The notes beneath the pieces are model-generated. The model was not told the origin of the DNA and did no database searches. It saw only the letters and a list, made by a program, of their open reading frames with translations. A stretch of DNA of 43,147 bases from an uncultured Verrucomicrobiota bacterium. Its GTDB lineage: Bacteria; Verrucomicrobiota; Verrucomicrobiia; Limisphaerales; JADLHS01. The DNA lies in contig CALAYC010000175.1 in NCBI GenBank assembly GCA_937894935.1, positions 1-43,147 on the forward strand, read 5' to 3'. This document shows, one piece after another, positions 25,724 to 33,352 of this stretch (position 1 is the stretch's first letter; each line of letters starts with the position of its first letter). Both the position numbers and the translations under genes were made by a program.

Positions 25724-28700
25724 GTGTTTATGACCATTCGCGCGCTCATTCAACGCAGTTTGCAATTTCACTGGCGCTCGCATCTTGGCGTCGTACTGGG
25801 CGCGACCATTGGCAGTGCGGCGTTGATTGGCGCGTTGGTGGTGGGCGATTCCGTGCGCGGCAGTTTGCGCGCGCAAGCAGAACAACGTCTCGGCACCATT
25901 CACTTCGCTTTGATGGGCGGCGACCGTTTATTTCGCTCTGAGCTGGCGACCGATTTTCAAAAACTTTACACCGATGTTTACCAGGGATTTTCCGGCGGAA
26001 ACTTTGCGCCCGTGCTCCAATTCCAGGCAACGGTCGCCCGCGGCGATGGTGGCGCGCGCGCGAATCAGGTGAATCTCCTCGGCGTGGATGCACGATGGGA
26101 ACGAATGGGCGGTAATCCGCACATCGCGACCACAACCAACGGCGTCTGGCTGAACGCCGCTCTTGCCACGCATCTGAATGTGAAGGCCGGCGACACAATT
26201 CTGCTGCGTTTACCCAAGCCGAATGCGTTGTCGCAGGAAGCAGCCATTTCTCAACGCGCGGATCAAAATATTGTTCTGCGCACGACGGTGGCCGGAATTG
26301 TCTCCGCGAGCGAGTTGGGCGAGTTCAGTCTCGTAGCTGGAGAGCGCGCGGGCTTCAACGCATTCATGGCTTTGTCTGCTTTGCAGGCCGCAACCGATCT
26401 GGCTGGCAAAGCGAATCTCCTGCTCGTTTCTGATTGGAAGGTTGATGTCCAACGACTCGCGCAAGTCCACGCCGCAAATCGCGATTCAGTAACAACGACT
26501 CGTCACGCAGCAACGGCGGAGCACGCTGCGACGCCTGAACACGTGTTGATGATGCTGGAACTTCTGAACTGCCCACGCGATCAAGCACGTCTCTTTACGC
26601 TGGAAGATTTTCAACTCACGTTGCACACGAACTCCGGCGAAACATTGGACCTAGTGACGCCGCGAATTTTTCTCGATGCACCTGCCGTTCGCGCCGCCAC
26701 GGCAATTTCAACCAACGCGCAACCATTGATTACTTATCTCGCGAATCTGATTCGCGCTGGCAATCGCGCTACGCCGTATTCGATGGTCACCGCCGCTGGA
26801 CCGCCATGGACGCCGGCAAATTTGCGCGACGACGAAATCGTCGTGAGTCAATGGCTCGCCGAGGATCTCCAAGTGCAACCCGGTGATGAGATTTCACTCA
26901 GTTATTTCCTGCCCGAATCCGGCGCGAAGCTGAATGAAGCGACGAACACCTTTCGCGTTCACAGCATTGTTCCCTTAGAAATACCTTGGGCAGATCGCAG
27001 CCTGATGCCGGATTTTCCCGGCATCGAAAAAGCCGAAAGCACACGAGACTGGGACGCCGGATTTCCGCTCACCTACGAGATTCGTCGCAAGGATGATGAT
27101 TACTGGAAGCAATATCGGGGCACGCCGAAAGCCTTCATCACGTTGGCCGCTGGAAAAAAAATGTGGGGCAATCGTTTTGGCGATTTCACTGCCGTACGGT
27201 TTACAACAAACAGTGAAAAAGCTCCATCGCGCGATGAATTGGCGCAAGCCATCGTTGCTCGTTTGACACCAGAGGAATTTGGATTGCGCTTTGAGCCGGT
27301 GCGCGAACGCGCATTACGCGGCGCGGCGGAATCACAGGACTTCGGCGGATTATTTCTTGGCTTCAGTTTCTTTCTGATTGCGGCGGCGCTGGTGTTGATG
27401 GCGCTGCTGTTTCAATTCGGTTTGGAACAACGCGCGCCAGAAATCGGCACACTGCTCGCACTGGGTTTCACGGCTAAGCACGTTCGTAAAATCTTATTAA
27501 GCGAAGGCGCGGCGCTGGCACTGATTGGCGGCGCACTCGGCACGGTGGGCGGAATTCACTTTGCGCGAACAATGCTGCGCGGCCTCACGACCGTGTGGCG
27601 CGATGCCATCGGCAACACCACACTCGACTTTCACGTGACCGCGCAAACGCTGGTAATCGGTCTTTTCGCGAGCGCGGCCGTTTCAATAATCGTCATCTGG
27701 TTTGCGCTGCGAAAATTTGTCGGACGACCGCCGCGTGAATTGTTGGTTGGCGAAATCATCAGCGCCACATCGGGTCGCAATCCGACGCGAGCACGACTCA
27801 TCGGCAGTGTCACGCTGTTGCTCGGACTGACCTTGATCGGTTGGGCAATTGTCAGCGGCCAAAGTGCGAACGCAGGAATTTTCTTTGGCGCCGGAGCGTT
27901 GATACTGATTTCCGGACTGAGCTTCATCAGCGCGCGGCTCGCTCAAATGGAGCACGACACTCGTGCTTTACGCGAAAGTCGCGATCGCCAAATAGAAGAA
28001 AAACATCACCTTCCGCTCACCCAAACTTCACTGGCGATTCGTGGTTGTGCGCGCCGCCGCAAGCGCAGTCTCGCCACGGTGACAATGCTCGCGTGTGGCA
28101 GTTTTCTCATCGTAAGCATCGGCGTGTTTCGACTGGATGCGAATCGTGACGCAACGCAGAAAACTTCCGGCACTGGCGGATTCGCGCTCCTCGGTGAAAC
28201 AACTGTTCCGGTCGTGCACGACTTGAACACCGATTCCGGACGCGACTTTTTTGCGCTCAATCCACAAGACCTGGCCGATGTGAGATTTGTTTCATTTCGC
28301 GTTCGCGCCGGAGACGAAGCAAGTTGTTTGAATATGAATCGCGCACAAAAGCCGCGGTTGCTGGGAGCGAACCCCGATGCGCTTGAAGGACGATTCACAT
28401 TCGCCAAAGGTGAAGGCTGGCACGCGTTACGTTCGAAGAATGATTCGTCAGCGACGCAGATTCCCGAAGTTCCCGCCATCGGCGACGCGAATTCCATCCA
28501 ATGGGCGATGGGGAAAAAAGTCGGTGACACAATTGATTACGTGGACGAGCGCGGGCAGCCGTTCAAGGTGCGTATCGTGGGCGCGGTGGCGAATTCCATT
28601 CTGCAAGGTCAACTCATCATTGACGAAGCGGAGTTCGTGAAACGTTATCCCGGCACGAGCGGATATCGAACGTTTCTGATTGATGCGCCGTCGAACACCG

Positions 28701-29182
28701 TGACGCAGGTGAGCGAAACACTGACACGGGCATTGCAGGACGTCGGCCTGGAACTCACGCCCGCCACCGTGCGACTGAATCAATTCAACGCTGTGCAGAA
28801 TACGTATCTTGGAACTTTTCAAATTCTCGGCGGTCTGGGCTTGCTGCTTGGCAGCTTCGGACTGGGCGTAGTTGTATTACGCAATGTTCTGGAGCGCCGC
28901 AGTGAACTGGCTGTCTTGCTCGCCACCGGTTTTCGCAAGACGCAAGTACAACGATTGTTGATGCTGGAAAACGGCGCATTGTTGTTGGCCGGTCTGGCGC
29001 TTGGTATCGTCGCGGCAGCAATCGCAGTGTTGCCTGCTGCACTGTCTCCGTCGGGCCAACTGCCGTACGCGTCGCTGGGTTTGACTCTCGGCGCGGTGTT
29101 GCTGAATGGCGCGCTGTGGACCTGGCTGGCAACGCGCTTTGCTGTGCGCGGTGATTTGTTGAGCGCACTGAGAAACGATTAA
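25724..29182 (+). CDS. Giant FtsX-family ABC permease
   Basis: A permease of about 1152 residues with two FtsX-type modules. An N-terminal helix near residues 15-40 (HLGVVLGATIGSAALIGALVV) leads into a periplasmic domain of about 480 residues. A first FtsX core follows (about 535-740: FFLIAAALVLMALLFQFGLEQRAPEIGTLLALGF is split over 20-residue blocks). Then comes a helix near 787, a second large periplasmic domain and a second FtsX core (about 1030-1145: GGLGLLLGSFGLGVVVLRNV, ERRSELAVLLATGF). The repeated 'ER.SE.AVLLATGF' and 'EIGTLLALGF' motifs are the coupling helices to the ATPase. Likely function: pulling or releasing a periplasmic substrate (lipoprotein, adhesin or peptide); the substrate is unknown. 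Confidence 0.88.
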   Translation: MFMTIRALIQRSLQFHWRSHLGVVLGATIGSAALIGALVVGDSVRGSLRAQAEQRLGTIHFALMGGDRLFRSELATDFQKLYTDVYQGFSGGNFAPVLQFQATVARGDGGARANQVNLLGVDARWERMGGNPHIATTTNGVWLNAALATHLNVKAGDTILLRLPKPNALSQEAAISQRADQNIVLRTTVAGIVSASELGEFSLVAGERAGFNAFMALSALQAATDLAGKANLLLVSDWKVDVQRLAQVHAANRDSVTTTRHAATAEHAATPEHVLMMLELLNCPRDQARLFTLEDFQLTLHTNSGETLDLVTPRIFLDAPAVRAATAISTNAQPLITYLANLIRAGNRATPYSMVTAAGPPWTPANLRDDEIVVSQWLAEDLQVQPGDEISLSYFLPESGAKLNEATNTFRVHSIVPLEIPWADRSLMPDFPGIEKAESTRDWDAGFPLTYEIRRKDDDYWKQYRGTPKAFITLAAGKKMWGNRFGDFTAVRFTTNSEKAPSRDELAQAIVARLTPEEFGLRFEPVRERALRGAAESQDFGGLFLGFSFFLIAAALVLMALLFQFGLEQRAPEIGTLLALGFTAKHVRKILLSEGAALALIGGALGTVGGIHFARTMLRGLTTVWRDAIGNTTLDFHVTAQTLVIGLFASAAVSIIVIWFALRKFVGRPPRELLVGEIISATSGRNPTRARLIGSVTLLLGLTLIGWAIVSGQSANAGIFFGAGALILISGLSFISARLAQMEHDTRALRESRDRQIEEKHHLPLTQTSLAIRGCARRRKRSLATVTMLACGSFLIVSIGVFRLDANRDATQKTSGTGGFALLGETTVPVVHDLNTDSGRDFFALNPQDLADVRFVSFRVRAGDEASCLNMNRAQKPRLLGANPDALEGRFTFAKGEGWHALRSKNDSSATQIPEVPAIGDANSIQWAMGKKVGDTIDYVDERGQPFKVRIVGAVANSILQGQLIIDEAEFVKRYPGTSGYRTFLIDAPSNTVTQVSETLTRALQDVGLELTPATVRLNQFNAVQNTYLGTFQILGGLGLLLGSFGLGVVVLRNVLERRSELAVLLATGFRKTQVQRLLMLENGALLLAGLALGIVAAAIAVLPAALSPSGQLPYASLGLTLGAVLLNGALWTWLATRFAVRGDLLSALRND

Positions 29183-29185
29183 CCG

Positions 29186-30007
29186 ATGAAGAGAATCGTG
29201 AGGATGAGGAAAATTTTCCTGGTTACGCTGGCGCTGGCTGGAGCGTTGTCGCTCATGGCGCAAAGCAAAAAACCTTTTCCACCGCACTGGGGAGCACCGC
29301 CTGAAATTCAAACGCACGACTACGTGGAATTGCCCGATGGCTACGGCCATGGCAGTTCGACGTTGCGTAATTGGATTAACGCCAAGCTGGCGGCGGATCG
29401 TGCCAACGCAGGCGCCACCTCGAGCGCGACGACGCTTTACTCGAATAATTTTGATAACGCTGAAATCGGCAAAGTGCCCAATGACATGATGGTGCTCGGT
29501 GGCGATTTCGCGATACAGCGCGACGGAACAAATCAATTCCTCGCATTGCCGGGCGCGCCGCTGGACAGTTTCAGCGTTCAATTCGGTCCCAGCGTTCGCA
29601 CTAACGTGCAGGCGAGCGCACGCATTTTTGGTAAGAGCCGCGGTCGCCGTGCCCCGACCTTTGGCGTGGGAATCGGCGGCGTCAGCGGTTGGAAAGCTCA
29701 GGTGTCACCGGCAAAAAACGCGCTGGAGCTGATTCACGATCTCGAAGTGAAAGCCAGCGTGCCGTATGACTGGAAATCTGGCACGTGGACCCACGTGCAA
29801 ATTGAATTGCGTCAGACTAAAGCCGACGCGTGGCAGATTTCTGCGAAAGCCTGGGCCGAAGGCGATCCCGTGCCCGCCCGGCCGCTTATTGAATTTACCG
29901 AAACGGAACCGCCGATTGCCGGTCGCGCTTCAATCATCGGCAGCCCGTTCGCCGGCACGCCAATCTGGTATGACGATCTCGCCGTGCACGCGTTGCCGGA
30001 AAAATAA
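29186..30007 (+). CDS. Secreted LamG-like protein of unknown function
   Basis: A 273-residue exported protein 3 bases after the permease stop, so probably made with the ABC system. Signal peptide about residues 8-25 (IFLVTLALAGALSLMAQ). From residue 85 (TLYSNNFDNAEIGKVPNDMMVLGGDFAIQ) to the end it looks like a concanavalin/LamG or 3-keto-glycoside hydrolase-like beta sandwich: 'SGTWTHVQIELRQTK', 'WQISAKAW', 'GSPFAGTPIWYDDLAV'. No catalytic residues can be assigned. It may be a cargo of, or a partner for, the permease; this is inferred only from proximity. Confidence 0.6.
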   Translation: MKRIVRMRKIFLVTLALAGALSLMAQSKKPFPPHWGAPPEIQTHDYVELPDGYGHGSSTLRNWINAKLAADRANAGATSSATTLYSNNFDNAEIGKVPNDMMVLGGDFAIQRDGTNQFLALPGAPLDSFSVQFGPSVRTNVQASARIFGKSRGRRAPTFGVGIGGVSGWKAQVSPAKNALELIHDLEVKASVPYDWKSGTWTHVQIELRQTKADAWQISAKAWAEGDPVPARPLIEFTETEPPIAGRASIIGSPFAGTPIWYDDLAVHALPEK

Positions 30008-30019
30008 ATTCGAGAAGCC

Positions 30020-30205
30020 TCAATCGAAGTCCGAGCAACTCATGAAATAATGACAGCGCGGGCAACGCAGTTTGCATTTTTCATTGTGCAACTCGTGCCC
30101 GCAACGCGGACACCAACGCCAGTACTCACCCGAAAGATTCTCCGTCGGACACGCCTCGGTCTCTGAGTTCGGGCGATCGGTTTGAGTGGAATCGGAAGAT
30201 TTCAT
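30020..30205 (-). CDS. Small zinc-ribbon protein
   Basis: A 61-residue protein with a short disordered N-terminus and four-Cys zinc ribbon: WCPRCGHELHNEKCKLRCPRCHYFMSCSDFD, read as CPRC ... CPRC with two further Cys (KC, SC). The ATG at 30205 is one base after the upstream stop, so it is translationally coupled to the CnrX/Spy-like gene and is the last gene of the ECF operon. Similar ribbon proteins are common in Verrucomicrobia and Planctomycetes. Function unknown; it could bind zinc or RNA. Confidence 0.72.
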   Translation of the reverse strand: MKSSDSTQTDRPNSETEACPTENLSGEYWRWCPRCGHELHNEKCKLRCPRCHYFMSCSDFD

Positions 30206-30206
30206 G

Positions 30207-30806
30207 TCACGGAATCGGCTCCTGTGATTCATGCGGCGGCGGTGGGAGCGGTGGCAACGCGCCGTCATTGGGACGTTCTCGCAATGGAATGTTACGCCGA
30301 TTTTCCCGCCAGTCGCCGAGACGTCGCTCTGGATTCATTGATTCGACGCGGCGCTGAATGCGCTGTTTCATCAGTTGCTGGAAGCGTTCTCGCTGTTCCG
30401 GATTCAGCAGCGCCTGAATCTGCTCATGCGTCTTCTCCATCTCGCGCCGGATGTCCGGATCGATAGACTGTCGCAGTTGTCGGATGCGTTCCTGCCCTTC
30501 GCTCATGATCTGAACAATGCGACCGCGCTGCTCCGGCGTGAGCGTGATTTGTCGGTCCAACATCTGCAAAAACTCGCGATCCCGACTCGCGGCCGGCGGA
30601 CCGCCACGATCCGGAACACCGCGCGGCCCCGGCGGAGCGTCAGGCAAATCCAGATTCGTATCATTCATGGCAGGGCGAGGAATTTCTCGATTCATCCGTA
30701 CCCACGGTCGCGGCCCACGTTCGCCCAAGCGCATCAAAACAACGCCCGTAACGATGCCCGCGATGAAAATCACGAGCGTGGCGCAAACGATTTTCCACGT
30801 GTTCAC
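30207..30806 (-). CDS. Membrane-anchored CnrX/Spy-like sensor protein
   Basis: A 199-residue protein with an N-terminal membrane helix (IVCATLVIFIAGIVTGVVLM) and a periplasmic domain. After a Pro-rich linker come helices 'DREFLQMLDRQITLTPEQRGRIVQIMSEGQERI' and 'LLNPEQRERFQQLMKQRIQRRVE' (blocks shown partly), the LTxxQ pattern of Spy/CpxP/ZraP and the metal-sensor CnrX. The C-terminus is Arg/Pro-rich. The GTG at 30806 is chosen because a GGGAGGA lies 6 bases upstream and the codon overlaps the preceding stop in GTGA; the in-frame ATG at 30821 has no such site. No His/Met metal cluster is obvious, so a protein-stress signal is as likely as metal. Confidence 0.72.
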   Translation of the reverse strand: MNTWKIVCATLVIFIAGIVTGVVLMRLGERGPRPWVRMNREIPRPAMNDTNLDLPDAPPGPRGVPDRGGPPAASRDREFLQMLDRQITLTPEQRGRIVQIMSEGQERIRQLRQSIDPDIRREMEKTHEQIQALLNPEQRERFQQLMKQRIQRRVESMNPERRLGDWRENRRNIPLRERPNDGALPPLPPPPHESQEPIP

Positions 30807-31126
30807 CAGTAATCCTCCCATTGCACTTGCTCCGCCGACGAGGCGAGCAGTGTTTGTTCAAAAACCTGCGACAAATCCGGTGTCTCCGCCCCCGCCGTCG
30901 AATTACCAATCGGCAAAAATGTAACCGTTGCCAGAATCACACTGACCGCCACGCAAGGAATTACCGCGCGCCACAACGCCCGCGCCCAAAGCGCCGCCGG
31001 ATCAATCGCCGGACGTTGTTGCAAATGCGCGAGCACGCGTTTTTCGAAAGCCAACGGCACGCGATCGCTCGGCGTATCAGCGCGAGCGGCAGCGAGCAAT
31101 TTCTTTTGTAAGGCTTCGAGTTTCAT
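30803..31126 (-). CDS. Single-pass membrane protein, probable anti-sigma factor
   Basis: A 107-residue protein: a basic cytoplasmic part of about 50 residues (LQKKLLAAARADTPSDRVPLAFEKRVLAHL), one membrane helix (about 55-74; VIPCVAVSVILATVTFLP) and an acidic periplasmic tail ending VQWEDYW. It has no zinc anti-sigma HxxxCxxC motif, so if it is an anti-sigma factor it is of the short CnrY-like or unclassified type. It follows the ECF gene by 39 bases and overlaps the sensor-like gene in a GTGA, exactly where such a factor is expected. The role is inferred from position and topology. Confidence 0.6.
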   Translation of the reverse strand: MKLEALQKKLLAAARADTPSDRVPLAFEKRVLAHLQQRPAIDPAALWARALWRAVIPCVAVSVILATVTFLPIGNSTAGAETPDLSQVFEQTLLASSAEQVQWEDYW

Positions 31127-31165
31127 AACCGGACATTCATTAAGACGGATTTTGGTCGTTCGAGG

Positions 31166-31825
31166 TTACAGATATTTGTCCCGCGTCATGCGAGCGAGAA
31201 TCTTTTTCATTTCTGCCCGCGCCCGAAACGCTCGCACTTTCACCAGCGGCACGGACCAACCGGTGAGTTCGGCGATTTCTTTGATGGAACGCTCTTCAAT
31301 TTCCAGCAGCGTGATAATCAATCGCCCCGCCGGAGTCATTTGTTCCAGCACTTTGGCAACGAGTTGTTTGGCGGCAACCGCCTGCTCGCTCGCGTCTTCC
31401 GGCGCAGCGGCAAAACGCTCCAGCCATTGATCTTCTTCGTCCGAGATTTCGGAAAAGGCCGCTTCGCGATTTCGCTGATGCGCTCGTAAAAAGTCGTAAC
31501 ACGTCCGCACCGCCAGGCGCATGAGCCAATGTTCAAACGGCGCTTCACCACGATACGAATCCAACTTTTGAAACGCCTTGATCCACACCTCCTGCACAAT
31601 GTCTTCAACCTCGCGCTCCAAACGCGCATAGCGTCGCGCCGTAGCAAAAACGCGCGGAGAATATTTTTGGATCAACGGCTCGAAGCTGGCGGTGTCGCCG
31701 CGGACCGCCGCCGCAATCAGCTCCGCCTCGGTGCGTTCCATCGGCGGAACTATGGCAGAGGGCGTGGGGCGCTCAAAGGCAAAAGCCGTTGCTGCGTCCG
31801 CCAACGGCTCATTGGTCGCGCCCAT
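31166..31825 (-). CDS. ECF-type RNA polymerase sigma factor
   Basis: A 219-residue group 4 sigma factor. Region 2 spans 'AAVRGDTASFEPLIQKYSP', 'VEDIVQEVWIKAFQKLDSYRGEAPFEHWLMRLA' (in two blocks); region 4 spans 'ITLLEIEERSIKEIAELTGWSVPLVKVRAFRARAEMKK', the -35 reader. The ATG at 31825 lies 14 bases after the preceding stop; an ATG at 31741 would give a more typical 191-residue protein, with the first 28 residues then absent. It is the second gene of the operon, flanked by a Spy-like protein and a putative anti-sigma factor, so it likely regulates its own promoter (32462-32488). Confidence 0.93.
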   Translation of the reverse strand: MGATNEPLADAATAFAFERPTPSAIVPPMERTEAELIAAAVRGDTASFEPLIQKYSPRVFATARRYARLEREVEDIVQEVWIKAFQKLDSYRGEAPFEHWLMRLAVRTCYDFLRAHQRNREAAFSEISDEEDQWLERFAAAPEDASEQAVAAKQLVAKVLEQMTPAGRLIITLLEIEERSIKEIAELTGWSVPLVKVRAFRARAEMKKILARMTRDKYL

Positions 31826-31839
31826 TGGTTGAATCGAGA

Positions 31840-32406
31840 TTAGTTCGCTCGCGCAGGACGGCGCGGCGCGTCTTCCGGCGGACGTTGCATGCGTTGCCGT
31901 CGCGGACGAGCGTCCTCGCGATCCATTTCCTCAGAGCGCGCCGGTTGCAGATTCAGAATCCGCTCCATTTGTTCTTCGGAGAGTGCCGGTTCAACTTCAG
32001 CCAAGGCTTTGAGACGAAGCACCGCAACTTCGGCTTCGAGCTTTGCTACTTCCACCGCCTTCGCCTTGACGACTTCTTCTTTGAAATCCTCCGTCAGCGC
32101 TTGTTTCATCAATGCCTGACGCGCCTTGCGAATCTGCTCTTGCAGGTCGCGCATTTTCTCACGCTGCGAACGCATCGCTTCGCGCAGCGATTCGCGTTGA
32201 TCTTCATTCAACACCGGATCGAAGAAGACTCTTTCTCCGCCACGAAATCCGCTTCGTTCCATCATTTCCTGCGGTGGACGGGCGAAACGCCGACCTTCTC
32301 CACTTGGACCACCGTCACGGGGTGGACGGGGCGGATTGGGTTGGGCGAAAGAATTGGCGCTGACGATCAGCGCGGCCAGAATGGCAAAGACAGAACAGTT
32401 TTTCAT
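31840..32406 (-). CDS. Spy/CpxP-like periplasmic protein
   Basis: A 188-residue exported protein with a signal peptide (residues 1-21, ending FAQP). The mature protein is Pro/Arg-rich at both ends with a long helical core: 'LNEDQRESLREAMRSQREKMRDLQEQIRKARQALMKQAL' in blocks and 'EPALSEEQMERILNLQP', i.e. the LTxxQ-type helices of Spy/CpxP chaperones. It is the first gene of the ECF operon, so it is probably the main stress product, binding misfolded proteins or metal at the envelope. Function is inferred from family resemblance and location. Confidence 0.65.
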   Translation of the reverse strand: MKNCSVFAILAALIVSANSFAQPNPPRPPRDGGPSGEGRRFARPPQEMMERSGFRGGERVFFDPVLNEDQRESLREAMRSQREKMRDLQEQIRKARQALMKQALTEDFKEEVVKAKAVEVAKLEAEVAVLRLKALAEVEPALSEEQMERILNLQPARSEEMDREDARPRRQRMQRPPEDAPRRPARAN

Positions 32407-32407
32407 A

Positions 32408-32480
32408 GTTTCATTTCGGTTGTGTTTCGGCGTGGGGCCAAAACCGGTTGCTAATGAACCGGACGTTTCCGAAATGAAAC
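32408..32480. repeat. Perfect 12-bp inverted repeat in the ECF promoter region
   Basis: GTTTCATTTCGG at 32408-32419 and its exact reverse complement at 32469-32480 are separated by 49 bases. One copy fills the spacer between -35 and -10; the other lies 1 base before the start codon of the Spy-like gene. As the first copy is upstream of the expected transcript start, an RNA hairpin is unlikely; a paired operator for a DNA-binding protein or a looping site is possible. A second, shorter dyad (32444-32462, CCGGTT-N7-AACCGG) sits over the predicted start. Confidence 0.55.
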
Positions 32481-32488
32481 AGGTTACA
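32462..32488 (-). promoter_or_regulatory. ECF-type promoter of the sigma operon
   Basis: On the minus strand TGTAAC (32488-32483), a 17-base spacer, then CGTC (32465-32462). This fits the -35 TGTAAC and -10 CGTC pattern known for several ECF sigma factors (for example B. subtilis SigX-like promoters). The start of transcription would be near 32455, giving an untranslated leader of about 50 bases before the Spy-like ATG at 32406. No better candidate is seen before any gene of the operon. The motif is directly visible; use by this sigma factor is inferred. Confidence 0.65.
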
Positions 32489-32523
32489 GGAAAGAAACCG
32501 CAGCGTTGCGATTGAGAAACCGA

Positions 32524-32778
32524 TTAACTCGGTTTAAGCCCGAAAGTGTGCTCAAAGCTGGCGGAGAATTTCTTCATCGCCTGCGTAATTTTCATCGGTT
32601 GCTCAGTAAACGTACTGGCCATTCGCTCGGCCGTTTCGGGTTTGCGACGCACTAACTCCACCGCGGCCATCATCAATGAAAGGTGATTATTGATATCGTG
32701 TCGCATTGTAGAGAGCTGCTCGTTCAGCTCAGCAATCTGGCTGAATTCCAGTGCGACAGGTTGACCGGGTGTGTTCAT
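32524..32778 (-). CDS. Small DHp-like phosphotransfer protein, kinase-less
   Basis: An 84-residue protein with no signal or membrane segment. The centre reads 'LSTMRHDINNHLSLMMAAVE', the H-box of sensor kinases of the DpiB/Spo0B-like class (RHD.NNHL), with the phospho-acceptor candidate His27. A second helix (PETAERMASTFTEQPMKITQAMKKF) follows, giving the two-helix hairpin that dimerises. There is no ATP-binding (HATPase) domain and no further frame downstream. The start is 6 bases after the response-regulator stop, so the two are probably one operon. It may shuttle phosphate between a distant kinase and the regulator. Confidence 0.6.
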   Translation of the reverse strand: MNTPGQPVALEFSQIAELNEQLSTMRHDINNHLSLMMAAVELVRRKPETAERMASTFTEQPMKITQAMKKFSASFEHTFGLKPS

Positions 32779-32784
32779 AAACCT

Positions 32785-33192
32785 TCAGGCGGCAGCGACT
32801 GCTTCGTTTTTGAAGGCGCGTTCCAGGGCTTCGACGAGCTGCTCGTGAATCACCGGCTTGCGAAAGAAACCCACTGCGCCGAGTTCGCGCGCGCGCGCCA
32901 GGTATTTATCTGGATTGCCGCTCGAAATGATGAAAATCGGAGTTTTGGCGCTGTCTTCCAAACGCTTGATCCATTCAATGAGGCGGAAACCGTCCCATTG
33001 CACGCTGCTGAACTCTGCCGGGAAATTGATATCCAACAGAATGGCATCCGGCTTTTTGGTGCGAACCAGGTTTACCGCTTCAGCACCTTCCGAAGCCGTG
33101 ATGACGTCATAATTGCTGCCTTTAAGTTTGATGGAGAATGCCTTTTGCACAACCGGGTCATCGTCCACCACCAGAATCAATTTTTTATTCAT
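32785..33192 (-). CDS. Stand-alone response regulator receiver protein
   Basis: A 135-residue single-domain receiver. The acidic pocket (DDD 10-12), phospho-acceptor Asp54 (LLDINFP), a Ser in the IFIISSG switch and Lys in FFRKP are all in place. Between Asp54 and the WDGF turn is an insertion of several residues (FPAEFSSVQ), longer than usual. No output domain is attached, so it acts by protein contact (as CheY/Spo0F do). The ATG at 33192 begins the MNKKLILVVDDD core; a long open frame upstream to 33354 is not used. The partner is probably the DHp-like protein that follows. Confidence 0.88.
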   Translation of the reverse strand: MNKKLILVVDDDPVVQKAFSIKLKGSNYDVITASEGAEAVNLVRTKKPDAILLDINFPAEFSSVQWDGFRLIEWIKRLEDSAKTPIFIISSGNPDKYLARARELGAVGFFRKPVIHEQLVEALERAFKNEAVAAA

Positions 33193-33352
33193 ACGCAAGC
33201 AATCCACTGCTTTCTCAGGAATTAGCAACAATTGAACCATCGGCAGCCTCGGCAAAAACATAAGGAAAGTTCCCGCTCTGCGGCGAATTGCGACGCGAAT
33301 TTGGTCGCCGTAACGCGCGGCGCTGGCCAGTATTGAGACGACTTTGTCCAAC

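Noticed and set aside
31789..32454. A 221-residue plus-strand frame over the Spy-like and sigma genes
   Set aside because: Shadow of the minus-strand genes; rich in Arg/Phe/Leu with no domain, and it crosses the ECF promoter region.
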